Notes under the pieces: model-generated
Database searches by the model: none
What the model was told of the DNA's origin: nothing
What the model saw: only the letters and a program-made list of their open reading frames with translations
Shown here: piece after piece, positions 8,681 to 17,390 of the stretch
Position numbering within the stretch: position 1 is the first letter of the stretch
Layout of the letters: the number at the start of each line of letters is the position of its first letter
Position numbers and translations under genes: made by a program
From: DATKWD01 sp963704815
GTDB lineage: Bacteria > Actinomycetota > Acidimicrobiia > Acidimicrobiales > Salinilacustritrichaceae
Length of the DNA stretch: 64,000 bases
NCBI GenBank assembly: GCA_963704815.1
Contig: CAVPHU010000001.1
Span: 1,054,001-1,118,000 of the forward strand
Direction of reading: 5' to 3'

Positions 8681-10290
8681 TGGAAGAGGTCGACGTCCTC
8701 GTGGTCGGTGGTGGCCCGACCGGCCTGACCCTCGCCCATCTGTGCGACCGCGCCGGGCTCTCGTGTGTCGTGCTCGAACGGCGTGATGGCCCGCAACGAG
8801 CGCCAGCCGCTCATGCGGTGAATGCCCGCACCTTCGAGATCTGGCGCCAGGCTGGGGTGGCCATGAAGCCGATCATGGCTCAGGCATCCGACCCCGCCGA
8901 TGCAGGGTGGGTGCACTGGGTCACGCGGCTGGGGGGCGAGATCATCGGATCGCTCCCCTACGAGCGTCAGGGCGACGAGATGTACGACATCACGCCCACC
9001 CCGCTGCGCAATCTCAGCCAACACCGGCTCGAGCCGCTGCTCGCGCTCCCCGGTGGCGACCTCCGCTACGGGCACACGTGGTCGAGTGCCACCGAAGAGG
9101 ACGACTCGGTGATCTCCCAGATCGCCGGCGCAGGGGGAACGTACGCAATGAAGTCGCGCTACCTGCTCGGTGCCGACGGCGCAGCGAGCCCGGTGCGGAA
9201 GTGGCTCGGCATCGAGCCGATCGGCCCCCGCACCATCGAGTCCTTCGTCATGGTCCACTTCCGAGGCGACCTGCGACCGATCGTGGCCGACAACCCTGCG
9301 GTCCTCTACTTCGTCAGCGACCCGGCGAGTGGCGGCGTGTTCGTGGCTCACGACATCGACACCGAGTGGGTGTACATGCGTGCGTGGGACCCGGACGAAG
9401 AACCCGTCGAGGCGTTGACGCCCGAGCGCGGCGCCGAGCTGGTGGACGCCGCGATGGCCGACGACATCGAGCTCGAGATCCTCGGGACGGCAACCTGGCA
9501 CATGTCGGCGCAGGTCGCCGAGCACTACCGGGGCGGGAGCACGTTCCTCGTCGGCGATGCGGCCCACCGCTTCCCGCCGACGGGTGGTCTGGGGCTCAAC
9601 ACCGGCGTGGCCGATGCCCACAACCTGGTGTGGAAGCTCGCGGCGGTCGAGGCCGGGTGGGCGTCGCGTTCGCTGCTCGACACCTACGAGCAGGAGCGCC
9701 ACCCTGTGGCGGAGTTCAACGGCGAGCAGTCGTTGACCAATGCGCTGAAGCTGGTCGAGGTTCCGATTGCGCTCGGCTACTCAGACGACGTCGACGCGGC
9801 GGTGCAGGCGATGCACGACACGCTCGCCGACCCCGACGGACGGGCAGGGGTCGAGGCGGCGATCGCCGATCAAGCCGTCCACTTCGACTTGTTGGGCCTC
9901 CAGCTCGGTCACCGCTACGAGGCGGGCGCCGTGGTGCCCGACGGAACGCTCCCCGAGCCGCTCGAGGACCCTGCGCGGGACTACGTGCCCGGCACGCGTC
10001 CGGGCGGTCGGCTCCCGCACGGGTGGCTCGACGACGGCAGATCCACGCTCGATCTGATCGATCCCGTCGTGCCGACGGTGTTGTGTAGCGAGGGTCAGAG
10101 CGTCACCGTTCCCGCTGGCGGCACGCCGGCCGCAGTCGTGTCATGCCCCGAGTCGATCTGGACCGAGGTGTTCGACCTGCCGACCGGCCATTGCCTCCTC
10201 GTTCGTCCCGACCAGCACATCGCCTTCCGCGGTCCGGCGAACGGGGTGATCGACGCCCTGGCCGACGTCTTCGACTCGTCGCTGCGCTGA
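8680..10290 (+). CDS. FAD-dependent aromatic hydroxylase (class A monooxygenase)
   Basis: This 536-residue flavoprotein monooxygenase of the PheA/TfdB/MhpA type would hydroxylate a phenolic substrate using NAD(P)H and O2. Visible motifs are the N-terminal dinucleotide loop VVGGGPTGLTLA, the central LLGADGAASPVR (DG motif), and LVGDAAHRFPPTGGLGLNTG (GD motif), followed by the long helix DAHNLVWKLAAV. The C-terminal 150 residues match the thioredoxin-like tail of phenol hydroxylases. It overlaps the SDR stop by one base, so the three genes make one operon: hydroxylase, extradiol dioxygenase and SDR. The MarR-type regulator upstream fits aromatic-compound induction. Confidence 0.88.
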   Translation: MEEVDVLVVGGGPTGLTLAHLCDRAGLSCVVLERRDGPQRAPAAHAVNARTFEIWRQAGVAMKPIMAQASDPADAGWVHWVTRLGGEIIGSLPYERQGDEMYDITPTPLRNLSQHRLEPLLALPGGDLRYGHTWSSATEEDDSVISQIAGAGGTYAMKSRYLLGADGAASPVRKWLGIEPIGPRTIESFVMVHFRGDLRPIVADNPAVLYFVSDPASGGVFVAHDIDTEWVYMRAWDPDEEPVEALTPERGAELVDAAMADDIELEILGTATWHMSAQVAEHYRGGSTFLVGDAAHRFPPTGGLGLNTGVADAHNLVWKLAAVEAGWASRSLLDTYEQERHPVAEFNGEQSLTNALKLVEVPIALGYSDDVDAAVQAMHDTLADPDGRAGVEAAIADQAVHFDLLGLQLGHRYEAGAVVPDGTLPEPLEDPARDYVPGTRPGGRLPHGWLDDGRSTLDLIDPVVPTVLCSEGQSVTVPAGGTPAAVVSCPESIWTEVFDLPTGHCLLVRPDQHIAFRGPANGVIDALADVFDSSLR

Positions 10291-10322
10291 CGACCCGACA
10301 CCGAACCAGGCCGCCTGAACGG

Positions 10323-10946
10323 TCAGGCCAAGCGCCGCCGGAGCTCGTCGGCACCCTCACCCTCGAGACCGTCGTTCTCGCACGTGCGCCCGAAGAGTGC
10401 GAGCAGGATCGACGTGCTCGAGCCCCGTACAACCGAACCCTTGCCGTGGCTCCAGTCCTGGTCGGTTGTCTCGAACCGGAGGCCACGGTGGCGCCCGGTC
10501 GAGACCACCCTCGTGGCCTTGGGACCCACCGCCAGGTCGAGCGCGGGTCTCACGTGATCCGGGTCGACACCGAAGTCGATGCCGACCGGTCGCGCGATGT
10601 CCTGGCCGTGGACGATCACATCGCAGAGCGGACCTTCGTGACCCAGCAGCGGCGGACGAAACGGGTCCTCGGCGTGCGAGCGCAGATCGTCGGTGATCGC
10701 CTGCGGAGACCGCCTCGCCAGATCTTTCGCCACGGCTGCGTTCGCTCGATCGAATCCTCCGTGCCGGACCATGAGCAGGGCCATCTTCGGGATCGACACG
10801 TTCCACCCTGCGGTCAGGTGGGCCGCCACGTCGCGGACCGTCCACTCGCCGCACAAGCTCTGCACGTTCCACTGGTCGTCGTCGAGCGTGTCGAGCAGGT
10901 CGGCGAGCCGAAGCCGCTCCGCAGCGACCAGATCGAGCGTTGCCAT
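10323..10946 (-). CDS. Maleylpyruvate isomerase-like, mycothiol-dependent DinB-fold protein
   Basis: This is a 207-residue member of the actinobacterial TIGR03083/DinB-2 superfamily, which contains mycothiol-dependent maleylpyruvate isomerase and thiol transferases. The four-helix DinB fold is suggested by the GEWTVRDVAAHL segment (metal His43) and a later DVIVHGQDI carrying the second conserved His. The ATG at 10946 gives the normal start MATLDLVAAERLRL; a frame opening 10 codons earlier would overlap the upstream gene. It lies 4 bp downstream of the amidohydrolase gene and is probably the last gene of the leftward ALDH-amidohydrolase operon. Its exact reaction is unknown. Confidence 0.75.
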   Translation of the reverse strand: MATLDLVAAERLRLADLLDTLDDDQWNVQSLCGEWTVRDVAAHLTAGWNVSIPKMALLMVRHGGFDRANAAVAKDLARRSPQAITDDLRSHAEDPFRPPLLGHEGPLCDVIVHGQDIARPVGIDFGVDPDHVRPALDLAVGPKATRVVSTGRHRGLRFETTDQDWSHGKGSVVRGSSTSILLALFGRTCENDGLEGEGADELRRRLA

Positions 10947-10950
10947 GGCT

Positions 10951-12669
10951 TCAGGGTAGGACGGTGTCGGTGTCACGTCCTGGCTTGATGAGGCGGCCGG
11001 GGAGTGCGCCCTCGACCTGTTCGCCGTCGATCACCGTGGTGACGCCGTTGACCATCACCCGCTTCACGCCGACCGGTTCGGAGTAGAGCCGCTTGCCCTC
11101 GCCGGGCAGATCGGTGCGGAGATAGATCGGTTCGCACCCCACCTCGTCGGGGTCGAAGACGAAGACGTCGGCGTGCGCACCTTCACGCAGCACCCCTCGG
11201 TCGCGGAGCCCGAACAGCTCGGCCGGTTCGGAGGTGAGCATCTGGATCGCCCGTTCGACCGACACCAGCTTGCGGCCGCGCAGCGTGTCGCGGAGGAACG
11301 CTGTTCCGTAGGGCGCACCACACATGCGGTCGAGGTGGGCGCCGGCGTCGGAACCGCCCAGCATGGCGTGCGGGTGCTCCCAGACCTCCTGGCGCAGCTC
11401 CCACGATGCGTCGTCGTTGTCAGTCGGGCTCGGCCACAGGACCGTGCGCAGGTCGTCGGCGAGCACGATGTCGACCAGCGTGTCGAAGTGGGTCGTGCCC
11501 CGCTCCTCGGCTATCTCGTGCACGTAGCGCCGTTGGAGCGGCTGGTTCTCGTCGCTGAACGTGTCGCCGATGCGATAGCCGCCCCAGTCGGCGAGGCGAC
11601 GAAAGACCCCCGCTTCCTCGGAGTGCGAGACGGTGTCCATCATCTCGCGCACGGCCGGATCGCGGAGCTTCTCCATCCGCTCGTCGAGCGGGAGATCGAG
11701 GATGTCGCCCCACCCAGGAATCAGGTTGAATGCGCAGAACGTGCCGAAGCTCATGTTCATGCCCACGATGGTGGGCATGGTGAGGGCAACGACCCGCCCG
11801 CCCTTCGAGGCGGCGTACTCGCCGGCGCCCAACTGGCGCGGGTGACGATCGGGGGCGGCCGAGTCGACGGTGAGGACGTTCCAGTTGACCGGACGTTGAC
11901 CCTCGACCGACATGGCCGTGATGAACTCGATCTCGTCGTCTGCGAACTTGTCGAGGCAGCCCTCGAGGATCACCTCGAGGGTGGTGCCCTCGTGTTGCCC
12001 GGTGACCCGGCACAACCGGAGGATCTCGTCGTCGGTGGCCCACCGCGACGGCACCGGATCACCGTTTCCGTCCTGGTGGTTGCCCCGACCGGTCGAGAAT
12101 CCGAGGCCGCCGGCCTCGATCGACTCGGCGAGCAGCCGCTCCATCTCGGCGACCTGAGCCTCCGAGGCCTCCTGCCCGACCGCATCAGCCCCCATCACCT
12201 TGCGACGGATGGCGCAGTGGCCGACGAGGAAGCCGGCATTGACGCCGATGTTGCCATCGAGACGCCCCATCCAGTCGCCGAAGCTCTCCCAGTCCCAGTC
12301 GAGCCCGTTCTCGAGGGCCGCCAGGTCCATTCCTTCCACCTTGGCCATCAGCCGGCGGAGGTAGTCGCCGTCGCCCGGTTCGAGGGGTGCGATCGTGAAC
12401 CCGCAGTTCCCGCCGATGACCGTGGTGACGCCGTGGATGTTCGACGGTGATGCGTACGGGTCCCAGAACAGCTGGGCGTCGTAGTGGGTGTGGGGGTCGA
12501 CGAGTCCGGGTGCGACGACCCACCCGGCGGCGTCGATGACCTCGGCCGCGTCGTCGGACACGTCGCCCACGGCGACGACGCGACCGTCACGAATCCCGAC
12601 GTCGCCGACGAACGCCGGAGCTCCGGTGCCGTCGACGATGGTTCCACCGACGATCTTGGTATCGAGCAT
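10951..12669 (-). CDS. N-acyl-D-amino-acid deacylase-like amidohydrolase
   Basis: This 572-residue metallo-dependent hydrolase of the D-aminoacylase/dihydroorotase-like superfamily starts with the family's small beta domain (IVGGTIVDGTG). The metal site HxH lies in VDPHTHYDAQ, followed by GGNCGFTIAP, the barrel segment GHCAIRR, GLGFSTG, and a C-terminal metal Asp region around GGSDAGAHLDRMCG. The C-terminal end DVFVFDPDEVG returns to the small beta domain. Members of this group hydrolyse N-acyl-D-amino acids or related amides; the natural substrate here is unknown. It lies 24 bp after the aldehyde dehydrogenase stop and 4 bp before the DinB-fold gene, in one leftward operon. Confidence 0.85.
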   Translation of the reverse strand: MLDTKIVGGTIVDGTGAPAFVGDVGIRDGRVVAVGDVSDDAAEVIDAAGWVVAPGLVDPHTHYDAQLFWDPYASPSNIHGVTTVIGGNCGFTIAPLEPGDGDYLRRLMAKVEGMDLAALENGLDWDWESFGDWMGRLDGNIGVNAGFLVGHCAIRRKVMGADAVGQEASEAQVAEMERLLAESIEAGGLGFSTGRGNHQDGNGDPVPSRWATDDEILRLCRVTGQHEGTTLEVILEGCLDKFADDEIEFITAMSVEGQRPVNWNVLTVDSAAPDRHPRQLGAGEYAASKGGRVVALTMPTIVGMNMSFGTFCAFNLIPGWGDILDLPLDERMEKLRDPAVREMMDTVSHSEEAGVFRRLADWGGYRIGDTFSDENQPLQRRYVHEIAEERGTTHFDTLVDIVLADDLRTVLWPSPTDNDDASWELRQEVWEHPHAMLGGSDAGAHLDRMCGAPYGTAFLRDTLRGRKLVSVERAIQMLTSEPAELFGLRDRGVLREGAHADVFVFDPDEVGCEPIYLRTDLPGEGKRLYSEPVGVKRVMVNGVTTVIDGEQVEGALPGRLIKPGRDTDTVLP

Positions 12670-12693
12670 GGTTCTCCTCGCCTCTCGTCGAAG

Positions 12694-14149
12694 TCAGCCG
12701 GGCCAGATGATCGACTGGAGCTCGCTGTAGGCGTGCAAGCCGTAGCTGCCGCCGTCGCGGCCCACGCCGCTCAGCTTCATCCCGCCGAAGGGGGCTTCGT
12801 TGTTGCGGGCGAGGGTGTTGATCCCGACGTTGCCGGCCCGCATCTGCTTGGCCACCCGCATCCCCCGGGCAGAGTCGCCGGTGAACACGTAGTTGTAGAG
12901 GCCGAAGTCGCTGTCGTTGGCGATGGCCAGGCCCTCGTCGTCGTCGTCGAACGGGACGACCGAGATGACCGGCCCGAAGATCTCCTCCTGCACGACGCGC
13001 ATGTCGGATCGGCACCCGGTGAGGAGCGTCGGACCGACGTAGTAGCCGGTGTCGAGGTCGGGCCGGTCGCCGCCCAGGGACACCTCGGCCCCCTCGTCGC
13101 GGCCGATCTGGACGTAGCCCTCGACCCGGTCGCGGTGGGCCTCGGTGATGACCGGGCCGATCACGGTGTCCGGTTCGAGCGGATCGCCGACCTTCAGGAA
13201 ACCCGCCGCCTGCTGCAGGCCCGCAACCAGCTGATCGTGCACGCTGCGGTGCACGATCACGCGGGTGGGTGAGGTGCAGATCTGGCCCGAGTGGAAGGCC
13301 CAGGTGCTGGTGATGTTGCCGATGGCGGTCTTGAGGTCGGCGTCGTCGAAGACCAGCGCCGCCCCCTTGCCGCCGAGCTCGAGGAGCAGGCGCTTCATGT
13401 CGTGCCCGGCAACTTCGCCGATGGCCTGACCCACGCCGGTCGAGCCGGTGAAGCTGATCATGTCGACGTGTGGTGACGCCACGAGTGCCTCACCGGTCTC
13501 GGCGCCGGCTCCGGTGACGACGTTGACGACCCCCGGGGGGAAGCCGGCCTCGACGAAGATCTCGCCGAACTTGATGACCGCGAGCGGGTCCTGGGGGGCG
13601 GGCTTGACGACCACGGTGTTTCCCATCGCCAGGGCCGGTCCGACCTTGCCTGCCATGTTGACGATCGGGAAGTTGTACGGCGTGATGCACGCAACCACCC
13701 CGACCGGTTGGCGATACGCGAGGGCACCGATCAGCCCACCGGGTGCGAGCGCGGTCGATGGCACGGCGACCGGTTCCTTGGTGTCGGTGCGGGGCTCGAG
13801 CGCGCCCGCGCGCATAGCGGTCGAGCCGGTCGGCGGCGGTGGGCACCTGCATGGTCTTGGTGACGCGCATCGTCGCGCCCGTCTCGGCCTGCACGAGCGG
13901 CACGAAGTCGTCGACCTGCTCGCGCAGCAGGTCGGCCGCCCGGGTGAGCAGCTCGGCCCGGTGCTCGGGTGTCGTCTGGCTCCACGTCCCGAAGGCCTCG
14001 GCAGCGGCACGAGCAGCTTCGTCAGCCTGTGCACCGGAGGCATCGGGCGCCGCGTCGACGACCTGTTCGGTGGCCGGGTTGACGATGTCGTAGGTCCCGT
14101 TCGCCCCCTCGGCGCGGTCACCTCCGACGAGCAGTTGGTAGGCGCTCAC
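12694..14149 (-). pseudogene. Aldehyde dehydrogenase, frame broken by one extra base
   Basis: This is an NAD(P)-dependent aldehyde dehydrogenase of about 485 residues split over two frames. The N-terminal part starts at a GTG (14149), reads MSAYQLLVGGDRAEG, and runs to LDRYARG. The remainder, starting at ALEPRTDTKEPVAV, lies in another frame and continues to the stop at 12694 with PYNFPIVNMAGK, LELGGKGAALV (catalytic Glu) and HSGQICTSPTR (catalytic Cys). The frames meet in an alternating GC run at about 13801-13812, where one extra base restores nothing downstream unless removed. All catalytic residues are otherwise present, so an assembly insertion is as likely as true decay. It would head the leftward amidohydrolase operon. 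Confidence 0.85.
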
Positions 14150-14159
14150 GGCCCGAAAC

Positions 14160-14173
14160 TGTAACAGGTTCTC
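14160..14173. promoter_or_regulatory. KstR-like TetR operator between ALDH and GNAT genes
   Basis: The sequence TGTAACAGGTTCTC, read on the other strand as GAGAACCTGTTACA, fits the pattern TnnAACnnGTTnnA known for KstR-type TetR regulators except at the first base. It lies 11 bp upstream of the aldehyde dehydrogenase GTG and 36 bp from the divergent GNAT start. A matching regulator is not encoded in the window. Confidence 0.45.
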
Positions 14174-14208
14174 GTTTTGGCTCCGCCCGGGGTGCGAGGC
14201 TCCCTGAC

Positions 14209-14670
14209 GTGGAAATCACCCGCGAGCACGTCCCCGTGGAAGTTCGGCGGCTCCTCGGGACGGTTCCGGAGTGGTTCGGCGTCGCCGAGGCGAACACGAG
14301 ATACGTCGCCGAGGCGGACACCCTCCCGTCCTGGGTCGCCCGCGTCGACGGTGCCGTCCTCGGCGTGCTGCTCGGTCGACCCCACAATCCCCGCTCGTCC
14401 GAGATCGAGCTCCTCGTGGTCGACCGCGCCCATCACCGACGCGGGATCGGATCTGGGCTGGTCCGCCGTTTCGCTTCGGACCAACGCGACGCCGGGGTCG
14501 AGGTGATCCAGGTCAAGACGCTGGGGCCGAGTCGCGCCGACGAAGGCTACGAGCGGACCCGCCGGTTCTACGAGGCGCTGGGGTTCGTTCCCCTGCAGGA
14601 GATCGACCTCTGGGGACCGGACGATCCTGCCCTGATCATGGTGGCGAGGGCCGTCGATCTCGCGAAGTGA
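14209..14670 (+). CDS. GNAT-family N-acetyltransferase
   Basis: This 153-residue protein has the acetyl-CoA-binding motif of GCN5-related acetyltransferases in VDRAHHRRGIGSGLVRRF (R-x-x-G-x-G pattern), preceded by the strand SSEIELLV and followed by RRFYEALGFVPL near the end. It starts at a GTG, with an AT-rich 59-bp gap back to the divergent aldehyde dehydrogenase gene. The small size and lack of a second domain suggest a simple small-molecule or protein acetyltransferase. The acceptor is unknown. The next gene, a membrane acyltransferase, follows after 37 bp. Confidence 0.85.
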   Translation: MEITREHVPVEVRRLLGTVPEWFGVAEANTRYVAEADTLPSWVARVDGAVLGVLLGRPHNPRSSEIELLVVDRAHHRRGIGSGLVRRFASDQRDAGVEVIQVKTLGPSRADEGYERTRRFYEALGFVPLQEIDLWGPDDPALIMVARAVDLAK

Positions 14671-14707
14671 CGAACGGCGGTTGTGACTCGGCGACGCAGG
14701 CCCGAGC

Positions 14708-16720
14708 ATGGTCGTGGTGACCACTCCCGTGACTCGTGCTCCCTCGCAGCACTGGCCCGCGCTCGACGGATTGCGCGGGGTGGCGCTGCTCGGGGTCTTC
14801 GCCTATCACGCAGGGTGGCTGTCGGCCGGCTTCCTCGGCGTCAGCCTGTTCTTCACTCTCTCGGGCTTCCTCATCACGACGTTGCTGCTGGGCGACCGAC
14901 GGTCCCACGGCCGGATTCGGCTCGGGCGCTTCTGGAGTCGACGCATCCGGCGCCTGGTCCCGGCCGCCCTGCTCACGGTCGGGGCCATCGCCCTGATCGA
15001 GCAGTGGTCGTCGGCCGGCGACATCGCGTCATCGGTGCGCGGCGACCTGTGGGCCGCCGCCCTCTGGGTGGCCAACTGGCGATTCATCTTCGGCGACGTC
15101 GGCTATGCAGAGGAGTTCGCCGACCCCTCTCCGGTCCTCCACTTCTGGTCGCTCGCGATCGAAGAGCAGTTCTACATCGTGTTCCCGCTGGTGTGTGCGC
15201 TGCTGCTGGCCCGGCGTCGGGTGTTCTCCGGTGCACTGGTGGTCGGCATCGTTGCGTCGGTCGCCTGGTCGCTGAGCCTGGCCGCCTCGGGCCGCGTCGA
15301 TCGCGCCTACTTCGACACCGGAGCCCGTGCCTCGGAGTTGCTGGTCGGCGCCCTCGCCGCGGTGCTGGTGGTGGGCTGGGCGCCGTCTCGGCAGGCGATG
15401 CGCCGCCTCGACGCTCTCAGCATCGTCGGCTGCATCGGACTCGCGATCACCTGGGTCGTCGCCGATCTCGATTCCTGGCTGCTTCCCCGTGGCGGGTTCG
15501 TCGTCCACGCCCTGGTCGCGGCGGCCATCGTCATCACGGCCCGAGATCCCGAGACGCTCACGGCTCGGGCGTTCAGCCACCGGTGGCTGCGGGCCGTCGG
15601 CCTCGCCTCCTACGGCGCCTACCTCTTCCACTGGCCGATCATGCAGTACCTCGACGCCGACGTGATGGGCTTCGACGGGGTCGGGCTGGTGGTTGTCTGG
15701 GCGGCACTGACCGCAGCGCTGGCCTGGCTCTCCTATCACTGGTTCGAGCAGCCGATCCGCCGGCTCCGGCGACCGAAGGTGAGCTGGCAACCGGTCGCGG
15801 CGAGTGCCGCCGCCCTGCTCGCCGTCGTGTTCGTCGCGCTGGCCGCTGACGTCGATTCGGTGCGCCCGCGAGCGGGCGTCATCGGCGAGTTCGCCACCCT
15901 GCCGTCGGAGATTCCCGACGAGGTCGAGGTGCGCACGGCCCCGGCAGAGGTCGACGCGACCCCGCCACCGACCGATCCGCCCGCCGAGACCCCCGATCTG
16001 ATCATCGGCGGCGAAGCGTGGCAGCCGCCGGACTTCGATGGCGTCCCCACCGTCGCGGTCATCGGCGACAGCGTCGTCTACAACCTGGGCGAGGGTCTCG
16101 CCCGCTGGGCCGAGCGCACCGGCTCGCTCGCCGTCTACCAGCGGTCCTACCCCGGCTGCTCGGTGCTCGACATCGCGCCGATCTTCCAGCCCTGGGACCC
16201 CGATCATCCACTGGAGAGGGCGTGCTACAGCTACGACGGGCTGGTGCAGGAGTTCCGCCAGAACGGCGTCGACACCGTCCTCATCGGTGCCTCGGGGATG
16301 GACGCGCTGCCCCGACTGCACGAGGGCGAGTGGACCGAGGTCGGCATGTCCGAAGCCTTCGATCAACGACTTCGCGACGAGTACGTCGAGATGATCACCA
16401 CGTTCGAGGACGCCGGTTTCCCCGTGGTCTGGATGAACCTGCCGTGCAATCGTGACCCCAGACCGGTCGACCGGCTCGACGGCCGCTCACTCGCCGAGTA
16501 CCTCGTACAGGAGATCCAGGACCCGGTCATCGACTCACGCGATGAGATCCCGACCATCGACGTCGATTCGCTCATCTGCCCTGGAGGCGAGTTCCAATCG
16601 ACCCTCGGCCCCGTGAGCAACGCCCGGCCCGACGGCGGTCACCTGGCCGAGCCGGCGGCCGACTGGGTCGCCGAGCAGGTCATCGCCCCAGCGCTGCTCA
16701 TCCTCCACTGGCCGATCTGA
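14708..16720 (+). CDS. OafA/YrhL-type membrane acyltransferase with C-terminal SGNH domain
   Basis: This protein probably O-acylates a cell-surface glycan. The N-terminal 350 residues form an acyltransferase-3 domain with about ten membrane helices: PALDGLRGVALLGVFAYH with the catalytic His34, FLGVSLFFTLSGFLI, RLVPAALL, and FWSLAIEEQFYIVFPL. After a Pro-rich linker (410-430) comes an extracytoplasmic SGNH hydrolase-like domain with VAVIGDSVVYNL (Ser455 in GDS) and a late DGGH motif. This two-part layout is typical of peptidoglycan or polysaccharide O-acetyltransferases, in which the SGNH domain completes transfer. Its end overlaps the convergent HAD gene by 23 bp. The target glycan is not known. 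Confidence 0.87.
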   Translation: MVVVTTPVTRAPSQHWPALDGLRGVALLGVFAYHAGWLSAGFLGVSLFFTLSGFLITTLLLGDRRSHGRIRLGRFWSRRIRRLVPAALLTVGAIALIEQWSSAGDIASSVRGDLWAAALWVANWRFIFGDVGYAEEFADPSPVLHFWSLAIEEQFYIVFPLVCALLLARRRVFSGALVVGIVASVAWSLSLAASGRVDRAYFDTGARASELLVGALAAVLVVGWAPSRQAMRRLDALSIVGCIGLAITWVVADLDSWLLPRGGFVVHALVAAAIVITARDPETLTARAFSHRWLRAVGLASYGAYLFHWPIMQYLDADVMGFDGVGLVVVWAALTAALAWLSYHWFEQPIRRLRRPKVSWQPVAASAAALLAVVFVALAADVDSVRPRAGVIGEFATLPSEIPDEVEVRTAPAEVDATPPPTDPPAETPDLIIGGEAWQPPDFDGVPTVAVIGDSVVYNLGEGLARWAERTGSLAVYQRSYPGCSVLDIAPIFQPWDPDHPLERACYSYDGLVQEFRQNGVDTVLIGASGMDALPRLHEGEWTEVGMSEAFDQRLRDEYVEMITTFEDAGFPVVWMNLPCNRDPRPVDRLDGRSLAEYLVQEIQDPVIDSRDEIPTIDVDSLICPGGEFQSTLGPVSNARPDGGHLAEPAADWVAEQVIAPALLILHWPI

Positions 16721-17390
16721 TCAGCGCGGGCAACTCGACGATCGACTCGAGCACGTGGGTCGTGGGAGCCGCTTCGAGCTGCGCCCGGTCGTGCGCTCCG
16801 GTGAGCACACCGGCCACGATCGATGCGCCCGCTCGGTGGCCACAAAGGGCGTCGTTGGCCGTGTCGCCGGCACAGGCGACCTGGCGCACGTCCTCGACGC
16901 CGAGCTGCATCAGCGCGACCAGGACCAGGTCGGGGTACGGCCGACCGCGACCGCCGACGTCGGAGGGCACCAGGGCGAGGTCGATGCGGTCGTGCCAGCC
17001 GAGCGCGTCGAGCAGCAGGTGCTGGGTCGGCTTCGAGAATCCGGTCGTGAGGCAGACCTTGACCCCCGCCTCGCGGAGCCGATCCAGGGCATCGTCGGCC
17101 CCGTCGATGGGTCGGACGCCCACATCCGCGACCGCAGCGGCATAGGCCGCCTCGAAGCCGTCGTTGGCCGCCCGTGCCCGATCCTCGTCGCCGCCGAACA
17201 CCTCGCGGAACACGACGATCTTCGACATGCCCATGGTGTCGAGCACGTACTGACGGGCCGTCTCGAACTCCGCGCTGTCCGGCTCGAGGCCCTGGGCCTC
17301 GAGCGCCTTGGTGAAGGCCGCCTCGACCGTGCCCCCGTCCTCGACCGTGGTGCCGGCCATGTCGAGACATGCCAACTCGATGGTGGTCAT
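16698..17390 (-). CDS. PhnX-like phosphonatase (HAD superfamily)
   Basis: This 230-residue HAD hydrolase is close to phosphonoacetaldehyde hydrolase, which cleaves the C-P bond of phosphonoacetaldehyde to acetaldehyde and phosphate. The nucleophile Asp10 sits in LDMAGTT, and MGMSK supplies Lys57, aligning with the Schiff-base Lys of PhnX (MGLLK). It also has LTTGFSK (motif II), VPSDVGGRGRPYP and AGDTANDA (motif IV). The ATG at 17390 gives MTTIELACLDMAGT; a longer frame upstream is not family-like. It overlaps the upstream FAD oxidase gene by 4 bp (ATGA), so the two are translationally coupled and probably consecutive in 2-aminoethylphosphonate breakdown. Confidence 0.8.
   Translation of the reverse strand: MTTIELACLDMAGTTVEDGGTVEAAFTKALEAQGLEPDSAEFETARQYVLDTMGMSKIVVFREVFGGDEDRARAANDGFEAAYAAAVADVGVRPIDGADDALDRLREAGVKVCLTTGFSKPTQHLLLDALGWHDRIDLALVPSDVGGRGRPYPDLVLVALMQLGVEDVRQVACAGDTANDALCGHRAGASIVAGVLTGAHDRAQLEAAPTTHVLESIVELPALIRSASGG

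Noticed and set aside
13801..13812. Programmed frameshift in the aldehyde dehydrogenase
   Set aside because: No slippery heptamer, stop or stimulatory structure is evident, and aldehyde dehydrogenases are not known to use recoding.
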